A stretch of DNA of 22,057 nucleotides from an uncultured Comamonadaceae bacterium (GCA_946482595.1 CAMLSD010000085.1:1-22057); one strand, 5' to 3'. Counted from the stretch's first letter, positions 1 through 8,236 are shown. Notes: a model not told the origin generated them from the letters alone. A program made the numbers and translations.

Positions 1-638
1 TTGAACACGCCGATGCGGTCGCTCATCGACAGCGCCTCGTGCTGGTCGTGCGTGATGAACAGGAAGGTGATGCCCAGCTTGCGCTGCAAGGCCTTCAGCT
101 CGATCTGCATCTGCTCGCGCAGCTTGAGGTCCAGCGCGCCCAGCGGTTCGTCGAGCAGCAGCACCTGCGGTTCATTGATCAGCGCGCGTGCCAGGGCCAC
201 ACGCTGGCGCTGGCCACCCGACAGCTGTGCGGGGCGCCGGTCTCCCACGCCTGGCAGGCGCACCAGTTCGAGCAGCTCCTCGGCACGGGCCAGGCGCCGG
301 TTGCGTTCCACACCGCGCACCATCAGCCCGTAGGCCACGTTGTCGCGGATGTTCATGTGCGGGAACAGCGCGTAGTCCTGGAACACCGTGTTCACCGGCC
401 GGGCATATGGGGCCAGCCGGGTGACGTCCTGGCCACCGATCAGGATGCGCCCGGCGGTCGGCAGCGTGAAGCCGCCGATCATGCGCAGGCAGGTGGTCTT
501 GCCCGACCCCGAAGGACCGAGCAACGTGAAGAACTCGCCGGCCTCGATCGTGAGATCCACACGATCCACGGCGCGCACCTGGCGCGGTGCAGCGCCAAAG
601 ATGCAGGAGACGGCGTCCAGGGTGACGGCAGTGGTCAT
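1..638 (-). CDS. ydcT: Polyamine-type ABC transporter ATP-binding protein (YdcT/PotA-like), partial
   Basis: This is the nucleotide-binding subunit of an ABC importer, acting on the cytoplasmic face of the inner membrane. The ATG is at 638 and the frame stays open to the window edge, so about 212 N-terminal residues are visible and the C-terminal part is missing. I read Walker [10 protein letters not shown] at residues 41-49, the signature [15 protein letters not shown], Walker B VLLLDEP followed by the D-loop (GALDLK), and the H-loop ITHDQ. The Q-loop segment reads [11 protein letters not shown], typical of the spermidine/putrescine (PotA) group. It lies about 100 nt downstream of the YdcS-like binding protein on the same strand, matching the ydcS-ydcT order in E. 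coli; the permease genes should follow outside the window. I see no good Shine-Dalgarno before the ATG. The family call is firm, the substrate is inferred. Confidence 0.93.
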   Translation of the reverse strand, partial: MTTAVTLDAVSCIFGAAPRQVRAVDRVDLTIEAGEFFTLLGPSGSGKTTCLRMIGGFTLPTAGRILIGGQDVTRLAPYARPVNTVFQDYALFPHMNIRDNVAYGLMVRGVERNRRLARAEELLELVRLPGVGDRRPAQLSGGQRQRVALARALINEPQVLLLDEPLGALDLKLREQMQIELKALQRKLGITFLFITHDQHEALSMSDRIGVF

Positions 639-738
639 GGCGCGGGCGTTCAGGAGGAATCAGGGGCGGCGCGGCACTGCTTTGCCAGGCGGATGGACCG
701 CCAGCGCAGGAGCCGGCCGCAACAGGAGACTGCGCCGA

Positions 739-1911
739 TCAGCGCCCGCCCAGCACCGCGATGTAGTCGGACACCCACTTGTGGTACGGCACGCACTGGT
801 TGTTCTGCGTGGCGCACCGCGTCACTGGTGTCTTCCAGAAGGCGATCTTCTCGAACGACCCCAGGCCCTGGCGCTGGCAGCCGTCGTCGCCGAGCAGCTT
901 GTTGCCCTTGCAGGCGTCCAGCACCACCGGCACCGAACCGAACCAGGCCGCCAGGTCGCCTTGCAGCTTCTTGTTCAGCGAATGCTCCATCCAGAGGTAC
1001 GCACAGTTGGGGTTGGCCGCTTCGGCATGCATCATCGTCGTGTCGGCCCAGCCGGTGGCCCCCTCGACGGGCACGGTGGTGGCGATCGGCCGGTTCTTGG
1101 ACTTCAGGATGTTGGCCTGGAACTGCCATGACCCGGACGCCACCACGCCTTCGTTGGTGAAGTCGTCGATCTGCACGAAGGCGTCATGCCAGTACTTGCC
1201 GACGATCTTGCGCTGACCACGCAGCAGCTCCAGCGCCGCCTTGTACTGGGCCTCGTTCAGCTCGTACGGGTCCTTGATGCCCAGCTCGGGGCGGGTCTTC
1301 ATCAGGTAGAGGGCCGCATCGGCAATGTAGATCGGCCCGTCGAAGGCCTGCACCCGGCCCTTGTTGCTCTTGCCGTCGGGCAGCGTCATTTCCTCGAACA
1401 CGACCTTCCAGCTGGTCGGCGGCTGGTTCTTGAAGACGTTGACGTTGTACATCAGCACGTTCCAGCCCCACTGGTAGGGCGTGCCGTAATGCGTGTTGTT
1501 GACGTAGTGCCAGGGCGCCTTCTGCAGCCGTGCGTCCACCGTCTTGAAGCTGGGGATCAGGTTGACGTTGATCGGCTGCACCTTCTTGCCCGCGATCAGG
1601 CGCATCGAGGCGTCGCCCGAGGCCGTCACCAGGTCGAACCCGCCCTCGTTCATCAGCGCGACCATCTCGTCGGACGTGCCGGCGGTCTTCACGTTGACCT
1701 TGCAGCCGGTCTTCTTCTCGAAGTCGGTGACCCAGTCGAAGTTCTTGTCGGTCTCGCCACGCTCGATGTAGCCGGGCCAGGCCACGATGTCCACCCGGCC
1801 TTCGGGCTTGCCGAGCTTTTGCAGCGGGCCGGCGGCCCAGGCCGTCGAAGCGAGAGACCAGCTCAGGGTTGCCGTGGCCAACCCGATGAATGTGCGTTGC
1901 AGCCTAGCCAT
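739..1911 (-). CDS. ydcS: Periplasmic solute-binding protein of a polyamine-type ABC transporter (YdcS-like)
   Basis: This is the periplasmic substrate-binding subunit of an ABC importer. The protein is 390 aa from the ATG at 1911; a longer frame reaches 1959, but GGAGG sits 9 nt before the 1911 ATG, which decides the start. Residues 1 to about 27 form a signal peptide ending AWA-A. The mature protein closely follows E. coli YdcS as I recall it: KPEGRVDIVAWPGYIERG, the TSDEMVALM and DLVTASGDAS segments, GTPYQWG, DGPIYIADAALYLMK, NEGVVASG, GWADTTMMHAEA, AAWFGSVPVV and a terminal DYIAVLGGR. It is the first gene of the operon leading to the ATPase. E. coli YdcS is assigned to putative polyamine uptake and has also been reported to make polyhydroxybutyrate; neither activity can be read from the sequence. 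Substrate is uncertain. Confidence 0.93.
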   Translation of the reverse strand: MARLQRTFIGLATATLSWSLASTAWAAGPLQKLGKPEGRVDIVAWPGYIERGETDKNFDWVTDFEKKTGCKVNVKTAGTSDEMVALMNEGGFDLVTASGDASMRLIAGKKVQPINVNLIPSFKTVDARLQKAPWHYVNNTHYGTPYQWGWNVLMYNVNVFKNQPPTSWKVVFEEMTLPDGKSNKGRVQAFDGPIYIADAALYLMKTRPELGIKDPYELNEAQYKAALELLRGQRKIVGKYWHDAFVQIDDFTNEGVVASGSWQFQANILKSKNRPIATTVPVEGATGWADTTMMHAEAANPNCAYLWMEHSLNKKLQGDLAAWFGSVPVVLDACKGNKLLGDDGCQRQGLGSFEKIAFWKTPVTRCATQNNQCVPYHKWVSDYIAVLGGR

Positions 1912-2127
1912 GTTGGAGTGCCTCCGGGTACGGTGTCGAGGGGTCGTCGATCGGCGCACTTTTGCCGATGAATCTGCAGCGTATCCAGCACGATCTGCGC
2001 TGAAAAATTCAATATTGCTGCGGCGAGCTATCTCTTTTCGAGACCCTCAAGGGTTACCCCCTATTTTTTGCACTGCAACAGGGCGAGCGCCCAGGCACTG
2101 CGCACGGTCGCACCAGCCCAGGGGGGC

Positions 2128-2142
2128 GCACCAGTCTGGTGC
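2128..2142. promoter_or_regulatory. NtrC-like binding site (perfect dyad)
   Basis: The sequence is GCACC-AGTCT-GGTGC, a perfect inverted repeat that matches the core of the NtrC consensus (TGCACC-N5-GGTGCA); only the outermost T/A pair is missing. A half-site GCACC lies 18 bp upstream at 2110, and weaker GCACT/GCACG copies lie at 2070, 2095 and 2102. It is 217 bp upstream of the ydcS start and about 400 bp upstream of the predicted prkA transcription start, so it could serve either side as an enhancer. The identity of the binding protein is inferred from the motif alone. Confidence 0.5.
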
Positions 2143-2512
2143 CCCAGGGCGAACGGGCGCCACACGAAATCGCCCTCATCCGCCGGCCGTGCATGGCGGA
2201 ATCCATGCTCGACGCCCGACGCCGGCAGCGTCAAGCGCACCACGCGGCACGCGCCTCAGGCACAGGGCCACGTGTCGCGTGCGCAACCACACAACACCTT
2301 TCATCATCACGCCAACCCACCGCCCGCGCCGATGAGTGAAACCCACTAGCGTTTTGATGCGCTGAAGCGACGAACGGCCCTTGCCGTCTGGCGCCGACTG
2401 CCCAAACATCACACACATGGTTCGTTGACATGAAGGTTGACGGCGCATTCCCCGAGGAACTTTCATTCGAGGTGTGCTCTCCTTCAACACAGCGACAAGG
2501 GCCTTGTGTTCG

Positions 2513-2528
2513 GGGCACACTCCTTGCA
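2513..2528 (+). promoter_or_regulatory. Sigma-54 (-24/-12) promoter of the prkA operon
   Basis: GGGCAC-ACTCC-TTGCA matches the sigma-54 consensus TGGCAC-N5-TTGCA at all but the first base. The invariant GG (2514-2515) and GC (2526-2527) are exactly 10 bp apart. Transcription would start near 2539, giving a leader of roughly 139 nt before the prkA ATG at 2678. This agrees with the known sigma-54/NtrC control of yeaGH in E. coli. Confidence 0.78.
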
Positions 2529-2677
2529 CAGGGTCCGGTGAGAACAGTCCTGCTTTTGAGCTGTTATTCAACCCATGCTCCCGCCATCGATGGACGATGC
2601 TGAAGTCAACACGATGTGCGCGTGGCTGAAGAACGGCTCAGGCAGCGCCCCGTTGATTTGATGGATGGAGGTGTCCG

Positions 2678-4600
2678 ATGGATGTCATCAGCAACTTCGC
2701 CGCGCGCTACGAGCGCACCCGGGAAGAGGAACTCAGCCTGCAGGAGTACCTCGACATCTGCAAACGCGATCCGATGGCCTATGCCACGGCCGCCGAGCGG
2801 ATGCTCAAGGCCATCGGCGACCCCGAGGTCGTCGACACGCGCAACGATCCACGCCTGTCGCGCATCTTCGCCAACAAGGTCATCAAGATCTACCCGGCCT
2901 TCAAGGAGTTCTACGGCATGGAGGACGCCATCGAACAGGTGGTGTCGTACTTCCGTCATGCCGCCCAGGGCCTTGAAGAGAAGAAGCAGATCCTGTATCT
3001 GCTGGGCCCCGTGGGCGGCGGCAAGAGCTCGATCGCCGAGCGGCTCAAGCAGCTGATGGAGCACGTGCCGTTCTACTCCATCAAGGGTTCGCCGGTGAAC
3101 GAGTCGCCGCTGGGCCTGTTCGATGCCGACGAGGACGGCGCCATCCTCGAGAAGGAATACGGCATTCCCCGCCGCTACCTGCAGCGCATCCTGTCGCCGT
3201 GGGCGGTCAAGCGCCTGGAAGAATTCGGCGGCGACATCCGCCAGTTCAAGGTGGTCAAGCGCTACCCGTCGGTGCTCAAGCAGATCGCGGTGGCCAAGAC
3301 CGAACCGGGTGACGAGAACAACCAGGACATCAGCTCGCTGGTCGGCAAGGTCGACATCCGCAAGCTCGAGACCTTCGCCCAGGACGACCCGGACGCCTAC
3401 GCCTACTCCGGCGGCCTGTGCCTGGCCAACCAGGGCCTGCTCGAGTTCGTCGAGATGTTCAAGGCGCCGATCAAGGTGCTGCACCCGCTGCTGACCGCCA
3501 CCCAGGAAGGCAACTTCAAGGGCACCGAAGGTTTCGGCGCGATCCCGTTCGACGGCATCGTGCTGGCGCACAGCAACGAGAGCGAGTGGAAGACCTTCCG
3601 CAACAACAAGAACAACGAGGCCTTCCTCGACCGGATCTACATCGTCAAGGTGCCGTACTGCCTGCGTGTGACCGAAGAGGTCAAGATCTACGAGAAGCTC
3701 GTGCGCAACTCGTCGCTGTCGCAGGCGCCGTGCGCACCGGGCACGCTGAAGATGATGGCGCAGTTCTCGGTGCTCACCCGCCTGAAGGAACCCGAGAACT
3801 CCAGCATCCTGAGCAAGATGCAGGTCTATGACGGCGAAAGCCTCAAGGACACCGACCCCAAGGCCAAGTCCATCCAGGAGTACCGCGACTACGCCGGCGT
3901 GGACGAAGGCATGTCGGGCATCTCCACCCGCTTTGCGTTCAAGATCATCTCCAAGGTGTTCAACTTCGACAGCACCGAGGTCGCGGCCAATCCGGTGCAC
4001 CTGATGTACGTGCTGGAACAGCAGATCGAGCGCGAGCAGTTCCCGGCCGAGACCGAACAGAAGTACCTGGCCTACATCAAGGAGATGCTGGCGCCGCGGT
4101 ATGCCGAGTTCATCGGCAAGGAGATCCAGACCGCCTACCTGGAGAGCTACTCCGAGTACGGCCAGAACATCTTCGACCGTTACGTCACCTATGCCGACTA
4201 CTGGATCCAGGACCAGGAGTACCGCGACGTCGACACCGGCGAGATCTTCGACCGCGCCTCGCTGAACGCCGAACTGGAAAAGATCGAGAAGCCCGCGGGC
4301 ATCAGCAACCCCAAGGACTTCCGCAACGAGATCGTCAACTTCGTGCTGCGCGCGCGCGCCAACAACGCCGGCCACAACCCGCTGTGGACCAGCTACGAGA
4401 AGCTGCGCACGGTGATCGAGAAGAAGATGTTCTCGAACACCGAGGAGCTGCTGCCCGTCATCAGCTTCAATGCCAAGAGCAGCGCCGACGAGCAGAAGAA
4501 GCACGAGGACTTCGTCAACCGCATGGTCCAGAAGGGCTACACCGCCAAGCAGGTCCGCCTGCTGTGCGAGTGGTACCTGCGGGTGCGCAAGAGTTCGTGA
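2678..4600 (+). CDS. prkA: PrkA-family serine protein kinase (YeaG)
   Basis: The 640-aa protein has the length and layout of E. coli YeaG: an AAA+-like N-terminal ATPase region and a C-terminal PrkA kinase-related domain. Walker A is GPVGGGKSS at residues 110-118, in the context QILYLLGPVGGGKSSIAERL; conserved family segments include FDGIVLAHSNESEW, GISTRFAFKIIS and the C-terminal AKQVRLLCEWYLRVRK. GGAGG lies 6 nt before the ATG. In the family PrkA autophosphorylates and modifies stress-related targets, and in enterics it is induced by nitrogen starvation and by sigma-S. It is the first of three genes with yeaH and spoVR, an association conserved across proteobacteria. The sigma-54 promoter upstream supports nitrogen or stress control here. 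The protein targets are unknown. Confidence 0.97.
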   Translation: MDVISNFAARYERTREEELSLQEYLDICKRDPMAYATAAERMLKAIGDPEVVDTRNDPRLSRIFANKVIKIYPAFKEFYGMEDAIEQVVSYFRHAAQGLEEKKQILYLLGPVGGGKSSIAERLKQLMEHVPFYSIKGSPVNESPLGLFDADEDGAILEKEYGIPRRYLQRILSPWAVKRLEEFGGDIRQFKVVKRYPSVLKQIAVAKTEPGDENNQDISSLVGKVDIRKLETFAQDDPDAYAYSGGLCLANQGLLEFVEMFKAPIKVLHPLLTATQEGNFKGTEGFGAIPFDGIVLAHSNESEWKTFRNNKNNEAFLDRIYIVKVPYCLRVTEEVKIYEKLVRNSSLSQAPCAPGTLKMMAQFSVLTRLKEPENSSILSKMQVYDGESLKDTDPKAKSIQEYRDYAGVDEGMSGISTRFAFKIISKVFNFDSTEVAANPVHLMYVLEQQIEREQFPAETEQKYLAYIKEMLAPRYAEFIGKEIQTAYLESYSEYGQNIFDRYVTYADYWIQDQEYRDVDTGEIFDRASLNAELEKIEKPAGISNPKDFRNEIVNFVLRARANNAGHNPLWTSYEKLRTVIEKKMFSNTEELLPVISFNAKSSADEQKKHEDFVNRMVQKGYTAKQVRLLCEWYLRVRKSS

Positions 4601-4654
4601 ACGCGATGCGCACCGCGACCCTGGACGCCATGCACTGATCGAAAGGCACAGACC

Positions 4655-5944
4655 GTGGCCATGCTGCAGCAGATCATCGATCGCAGGCTGTCGGGCAAGA
4701 ACAAGTCCATCGGCAACCGTGAGCGCTTTCTGCGTCGCCATCGCGAGCAGATCCGCGAAGCGGTGCGGCGGGCGGTCAGTGGGCGAGGCATTCGCAATCT
4801 CGAGCAGGGCGAGGACATCACGCTGCCCAAGCGCGATGTCTCCGAGCCCGTGTTCGGCCACGGCCAGGGCGGCGATCGCGAGTACGTGCACCCGGGCAAC
4901 CGCGAATACGTCAAGGGCGACCGCATCGAGCGGCCCCAGGGCGGTGGCGGTGGCGGCGGGGGATCCCAGGCGAGCGACAGCGGCGAAGGAGAAGACGACT
5001 TCGTCTTCCACCTCACGAAAGAGGAATTCATGCAGGTCTTCTTCGAGGACCTCGCCCTGCCGCACCTGATCCGCACCCAGCTGGCCGAGGTGCCTGAGTG
5101 GAAAACCCATCGCGCCGGCTTCAGCAGTGACGGCACGCCCAACAACCTGCATGTGGTGCGTTCGATGCGCGGCGCGCTGGCCCGGCGCATCGCGCTGGGC
5201 GGCGACACCCGCAAGGAGTTGCGCCACCTCGAGGCCCGGCTGGTGCACCTGCGCCAGCACCCGCACGCCGGCGACGCGCTGATCGCCAAGGAGATCCGCG
5301 AGATCGAGGCCCAGATCGAGGAGCTGCGCAGCAAGGCCAAGCACATCCCCTACCTCGACCCGATCGACCTGCGCTACCGCAACCGTGTGCGCGTGCCGGT
5401 GCCCTCGGCCAAGGCGGTGATGTTCTGCCTGATGGACGTCTCAGGCTCGATGGATGAAGCGCGCAAGGACATGTCCAAGCGCTTCTTCATGCTGCTGTAC
5501 CTCTTCCTGACCCGCCACTACGAAAAGATCGAGCTGGTCTTCATCCGCCACCACACCCAGGCGTCGGAGGTGACCGAGGACGAGTTCTTCCACGCCACCG
5601 AGACCGGCGGCACCGTGGTGTCCAGCGCGCTCACGCTGATGAACGACATCGTGCGCGCACGCTACCCCAGCGGCGAGTGGAACATCTACGGCGCCCAGGC
5701 CAGCGACGGCGACAACTGGCACCATGACAGCGGGCGCTGCCGCCAGCTGCTGGCCGAGCAGATCCTGCCGCTGGTGCGCTATTACGCCTATGTGCAGGTG
5801 GCCGAGGCCGAGCAGAACCTCTGGGAGGAATACACCCAGCTGCAGGAAGGCCACGCCAACTTCGCGATGCGCAAGGTGGCCGATGCCGCCGACATCTATC
5901 CGGTGTTCCGCGACCTCTTCAAGAAGGAAGGAGCGCCCGCATGA
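4655..5944 (+). CDS. yeaH: YeaH/YhbH family protein (DUF444, von Willebrand A-like)
   Basis: The 429-aa protein matches E. coli YeaH (about 427 aa) along its length. The N-terminus carries IDRRLSGKNKSIGNRERFLRR; a basic and acidic linker contains a run of eight glycines (about residues 96-103) after RIERPQ; then comes FEDLALPHL. A VWA-like domain begins with AVMFCLMDVSGSMDE, whose DxSxS (about 261-265) is a metal-ion-dependent adhesion-site motif. Later motifs are FIRHHTQA, ETGGTVVSSAL and AQASDGDNW. I take the GTG at 4655 because AAAGG lies about 9 nt before it; the ATG two codons later is too far from that site. The biochemical role is unknown; VWA proteins commonly act as partners of AAA+ ATPases, which here would be PrkA. 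It lies 54 nt after prkA and overlaps spoVR. Confidence 0.95.
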   Translation: MAMLQQIIDRRLSGKNKSIGNRERFLRRHREQIREAVRRAVSGRGIRNLEQGEDITLPKRDVSEPVFGHGQGGDREYVHPGNREYVKGDRIERPQGGGGGGGGSQASDSGEGEDDFVFHLTKEEFMQVFFEDLALPHLIRTQLAEVPEWKTHRAGFSSDGTPNNLHVVRSMRGALARRIALGGDTRKELRHLEARLVHLRQHPHAGDALIAKEIREIEAQIEELRSKAKHIPYLDPIDLRYRNRVRVPVPSAKAVMFCLMDVSGSMDEARKDMSKRFFMLLYLFLTRHYEKIELVFIRHHTQASEVTEDEFFHATETGGTVVSSALTLMNDIVRARYPSGEWNIYGAQASDGDNWHHDSGRCRQLLAEQILPLVRYYAYVQVAEAEQNLWEEYTQLQEGHANFAMRKVADAADIYPVFRDLFKKEGAPA

Positions 5945-7476
5945 ACACGACCACAACGCCGACCACGACCGAACGGCGCTCGCCCCTGCCCAGCCCGCCG
6001 GACTGGACCTTCGAGCTGATCGAGACCTACCACCAGGAGATCGCGGCCACCGCGCGCGGCTACAAGCTCGACACCTACGCGAACCAGCTCGAGATCATCA
6101 CGGCCGAACAGATGATGGATGCCTACGCGTCGGTGGGCATGCCGGTCATCTACCGCCACTGGTCCTACGGCAAGCAGTTCATCTCGACCGAAAAGAGCTA
6201 CCGCCGGGGCCACATGGGCCTGGCCTACGAGATCGTCATCAATTCCGACCCCTGCATCTCCTACCTGATGGAGGAAAACTCCCTGGCGATGCAGGCTCTG
6301 GTGATCGCCCATGCGGCCTACGGTCACAACAGCTTCTTCAAGGGCAACTACCTCTTTCGCATGTGGACGGACGCGTCGTCCATCATCGACTACCTGGTCT
6401 ACGCCAAGAACTACATCGCCGAATGCGAGGAGCGCCACGGTGTCGATGCGGTCGAGGACCTGCTCGACTCCTGCCATGCGCTGATGAACCACGGCGTCGA
6501 CCGCTATCGCCGGCCGCAGAAGCTGTCGCTGGCGCAGGAGCAGATGCGCCGCGAGGAACGCGAGCACTACCTGCAGCAGCAGGTCAACGACCTGTGGCGC
6601 ACCCTGCCGCGGCGCAGCGACCGCGGCACCGAAGAAGAGTCGACGCGGCGCTTCCCCAGCGAACCGCAGGAAAACCTGCTGTACTTCATCGAGAAGAACG
6701 CCCCGCTGCTCGAGCCCTGGCAACGCGAGGTCGTGCGCATCGTGCGCAAGGTCGCGCAGTACTTCTATCCCCAGCGCCAGACGCAGGTGATGAACGAAGG
6801 CTGGGCCACCTTCTGGCACTACACCCTGCTCAACACCATGTACGACCGCGGCCTGCTGGCCGACGGGTTCATGATCGAGTGGCTGCAGTCCCACACCAAC
6901 GTGATCTTCCAGCCCCCGGTCGGCCACCGCGCCTACAGCGGCATCAACCCGTATGCGCTGGGTTTTGCGATGTACACCGACCTCAAGCGCATCTGCGAGT
7001 CACCCACCGAGGAAGACCGGCGCTGGTTCCCCGACATCGCCGGCAGCCCGTGGCTGCAGACGCTCGACTACGCAATGCGCAACTTCAAGGACGAGAGCTT
7101 CATCGGCCAGTTCCTGAGCCCGCAGATCATGCGCGACTTCCGGCTGTTCTCGATCCGTGACGAAGAGGACGAGCCCGAACTCGAAGTGGCCGCGATCCAC
7201 GACGACGGCGGTTACCGCCAGTTGCGCGAGGCCTTGTCGCGCCAGTACGACCTGAACCACCGCGAGCCGAACATCCAGGTCTGGAGCGTCAACCTGCGCG
7301 GCGACCGCTCATTGACACTGCGGCACACGCAGCACAACAACCGTCCCCTGCACGACACCGCCCAGGAAGTGCTCAAGCATGTGGCGCGGCTGTGGGGCTT
7401 CGATGTGCATCTGGAAAGCGTCGACGGCCAGGGCCGCACCACCAAGCAGTGGACAGCGATCGCCCCCAAGCATTGA
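5941..7476 (+). CDS. spoVR: SpoVR family protein (YcgB)
   Basis: The 511-aa protein is the SpoVR/YcgB type, with E. coli YcgB about 510 aa. Recognisable segments are DWTFELIE at the start, FSTEKSYRRG-like ISTEKSYRRGHMGLAYEIV, IAHAAYGHNSFFKGNYLF, YFYPQRQTQVMNEGWATFWHY, and GINPYALGFAMY. The histidines and acidic residues in HAAYGHN and NEGWATFWH look like a possible metal site, but I do not know that any activity has been shown. In Bacillus SpoVR acts in spore cortex formation; in non-sporulating proteobacteria it travels with prkA and yeaH. Its ATG overlaps the yeaH stop (ATGA at 5941-5944) and GGAG lies 7 nt upstream, so translation is probably coupled to yeaH. Confidence 0.96.
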   Translation: MNTTTTPTTTERRSPLPSPPDWTFELIETYHQEIAATARGYKLDTYANQLEIITAEQMMDAYASVGMPVIYRHWSYGKQFISTEKSYRRGHMGLAYEIVINSDPCISYLMEENSLAMQALVIAHAAYGHNSFFKGNYLFRMWTDASSIIDYLVYAKNYIAECEERHGVDAVEDLLDSCHALMNHGVDRYRRPQKLSLAQEQMRREEREHYLQQQVNDLWRTLPRRSDRGTEEESTRRFPSEPQENLLYFIEKNAPLLEPWQREVVRIVRKVAQYFYPQRQTQVMNEGWATFWHYTLLNTMYDRGLLADGFMIEWLQSHTNVIFQPPVGHRAYSGINPYALGFAMYTDLKRICESPTEEDRRWFPDIAGSPWLQTLDYAMRNFKDESFIGQFLSPQIMRDFRLFSIRDEEDEPELEVAAIHDDGGYRQLREALSRQYDLNHREPNIQVWSVNLRGDRSLTLRHTQHNNRPLHDTAQEVLKHVARLWGFDVHLESVDGQGRTTKQWTAIAPKH

Positions 7477-7506
7477 GGCTGGGCTGTGAGGATGGCACGC
7501 AGGCAG

Positions 7507-7523
7507 GCGCCCCGCCGGGGCGC
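7507..7523. terminator. Stem-loop between convergent genes
   Basis: GCGCCCC-GCC-GGGGCGC forms a perfect 7-bp GC stem with a 3-nt loop between the ends of spoVR and the methyltransferase gene. There is no U-tract on either strand, so it is at best a weak or Rho-assisted terminator, or a 3'-end stabiliser. Confidence 0.35.
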
Positions 7524-7560
7524 AATGCGGGCCTTGCACGCATTTCACACCCTGCACTCT

Positions 7561-8151
7561 TCAACCGCGTGACGCCGGCCCCGCCCCGTCGGTCAGGCCG
7601 AGGTCACGCCCACGCAACTCCCATACCCAGGCCGGCGGGGCATTGCGCCACACCACACCCACGCGGCGCCACTGCAGTGCACTGGCGTGGGTGAGTTCAA
7701 ACGGAACGCGCGGCTGATACGTGTACTGCACCAGACGCCGGCCGGGCTGGGCCATCAGGAAATGCTCGATCGCCAGGCTCGTGCGCTCACGCCACGGTGA
7801 GGGCAGCGAACGAAAGGGCAGCGATGAGACCACCACGGCCCCAGGGGGGCCGTGCAGATGATCGTCCAGCACCACATGGGCCGGCTCGGCCCGCACCTCG
7901 ATGCCCGCAAAACGCTCGCGCAGGTGCTGCGCCAGCTCAGGCTGGAGTTCAACCACCACGGTGGGCACCATCGGGTGGCGCTCACGCAGCCCTTCGGTGA
8001 TGGCGCCGGTGCCGGCGCCCAGTTCGATCAGGAGCTCAGCGCCATCGGCAGCACGGGCCATCAGCCCGGCAAGAAAGCGTGAGGACGGAAGAATGGCTCC
8101 CACCATTGCCGGTCTGGCAAAGGCAACCATCATGAAGGCAGCGGCTCGCAT
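7561..8151 (-). CDS. Class I SAM-dependent methyltransferase, PmtA-like (phospholipid N-methyltransferase type)
   Basis: From the ATG at 8151 the protein is 196 aa. The frame runs further upstream to 8253, but that part has no family resemblance and covers the promoter. Residues at the N-terminus (MRAAAFMMVAFARPAMVGAILPSSR) resemble bacterial phosphatidylethanolamine N-methyltransferases of the PmtA group. SAM motif I is LLIELGAGTGAITEGL; an acidic residue follows in VVVELQPE; the catalytic-region motif is SSLPFRSLP, related to the NLPY-type loop of the rRNA adenine dimethylase superfamily. It would methylate a membrane lipid headgroup or another small target; the substrate is inferred from resemblance only. 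No strong Shine-Dalgarno is visible. It follows the FAD dehydrogenase gene by 95 bp but has its own promoter with an operator-like dyad. Confidence 0.75.
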   Translation of the reverse strand: MRAAAFMMVAFARPAMVGAILPSSRFLAGLMARAADGAELLIELGAGTGAITEGLRERHPMVPTVVVELQPELAQHLRERFAGIEVRAEPAHVVLDDHLHGPPGAVVVSSLPFRSLPSPWRERTSLAIEHFLMAQPGRRLVQYTYQPRVPFELTHASALQWRRVGVVWRNAPPAWVWELRGRDLGLTDGAGPASRG

Positions 8152-8185
8152 GTTGCTGGTATACCCCCATCCCCGCCCGGCAGGC

Positions 8186-8236
8186 GTTGCGACTCGCAAA
8201 ATGTATTGCGAGCCGCGCTCGACGACAAGTCGCAAC
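8186..8236. promoter_or_regulatory. Cluster of four TTGCGA boxes, nested inverted repeats (operator-like)
   Basis: CTCGCAA (8193-8199) and TTGCGAG (8206-8212) are perfect inverted arms around the 6-nt centre AATGTA, which is itself the predicted -10 element of the methyltransferase gene. Outside them GTTGCGACT (8186-8194) and AGTCGCAAC (8228-8236) form a second perfect 9-bp pair. TTGCGA or its complement thus occurs four times in about 50 bp. I do not recognise the cognate regulator. Confidence 0.5.
8200..8228 (-). promoter_or_regulatory. Promoter of the PmtA-like gene
   Basis: On the minus strand TTGTCG (8228-8223) and TACATT (8205-8200) are separated by 17 nt, each matching 4 of 6 consensus bases. 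The start would fall near 8193, about 42 nt before the ATG at 8151. Confidence 0.5.

Larger units (their letters stand above)
1912..2677. other. 766-bp divergent intergenic region between ydcS and prkA
   Basis: I find no credible gene here; the open frames have no family resemblance. The region is regulatory. From left to right it holds a cluster of GCAC half-sites (2070-2132) ending in a perfect 15-bp dyad at 2128-2142; a direct repeat GTTGAC at 2424 and 2436; the dyad ACAAGG-G-CCTTGT at 2495-2507; a sigma-54 promoter at 2513-2528; and a perfect palindrome CCATCGATGG at 2584-2593 inside the predicted prkA leader. A weak sigma-70-like pair (TTGACG at 2437, TTTCAT at 2461, 18-nt spacer) might give basal prkA transcription. 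I found no convincing sigma-70 promoter for ydcS. Confidence 0.8.

Noticed and set aside
2194..2209. Second sigma-54-like element TGGCGGAATCCATGCT
   Set aside because: The GG/GC spacing is right, but the -24 lacks CAC and the -12 lacks the TT of TTGC; the element at 2513 is far better and closer to prkA.
2061..2349. Several 60-95-codon frames in the ydcS-prkA gap
   Set aside because: They overlap on both strands, lack ribosome binding sites and cover the regulatory motifs; none resembles a protein.
2606..5344. 912-aa open frame on the minus strand across prkA and yeaH
   Set aside because: It is antisense to two firmly identified genes, has no family resemblance, and long antisense frames are expected in high-GC sequence with this codon bias.
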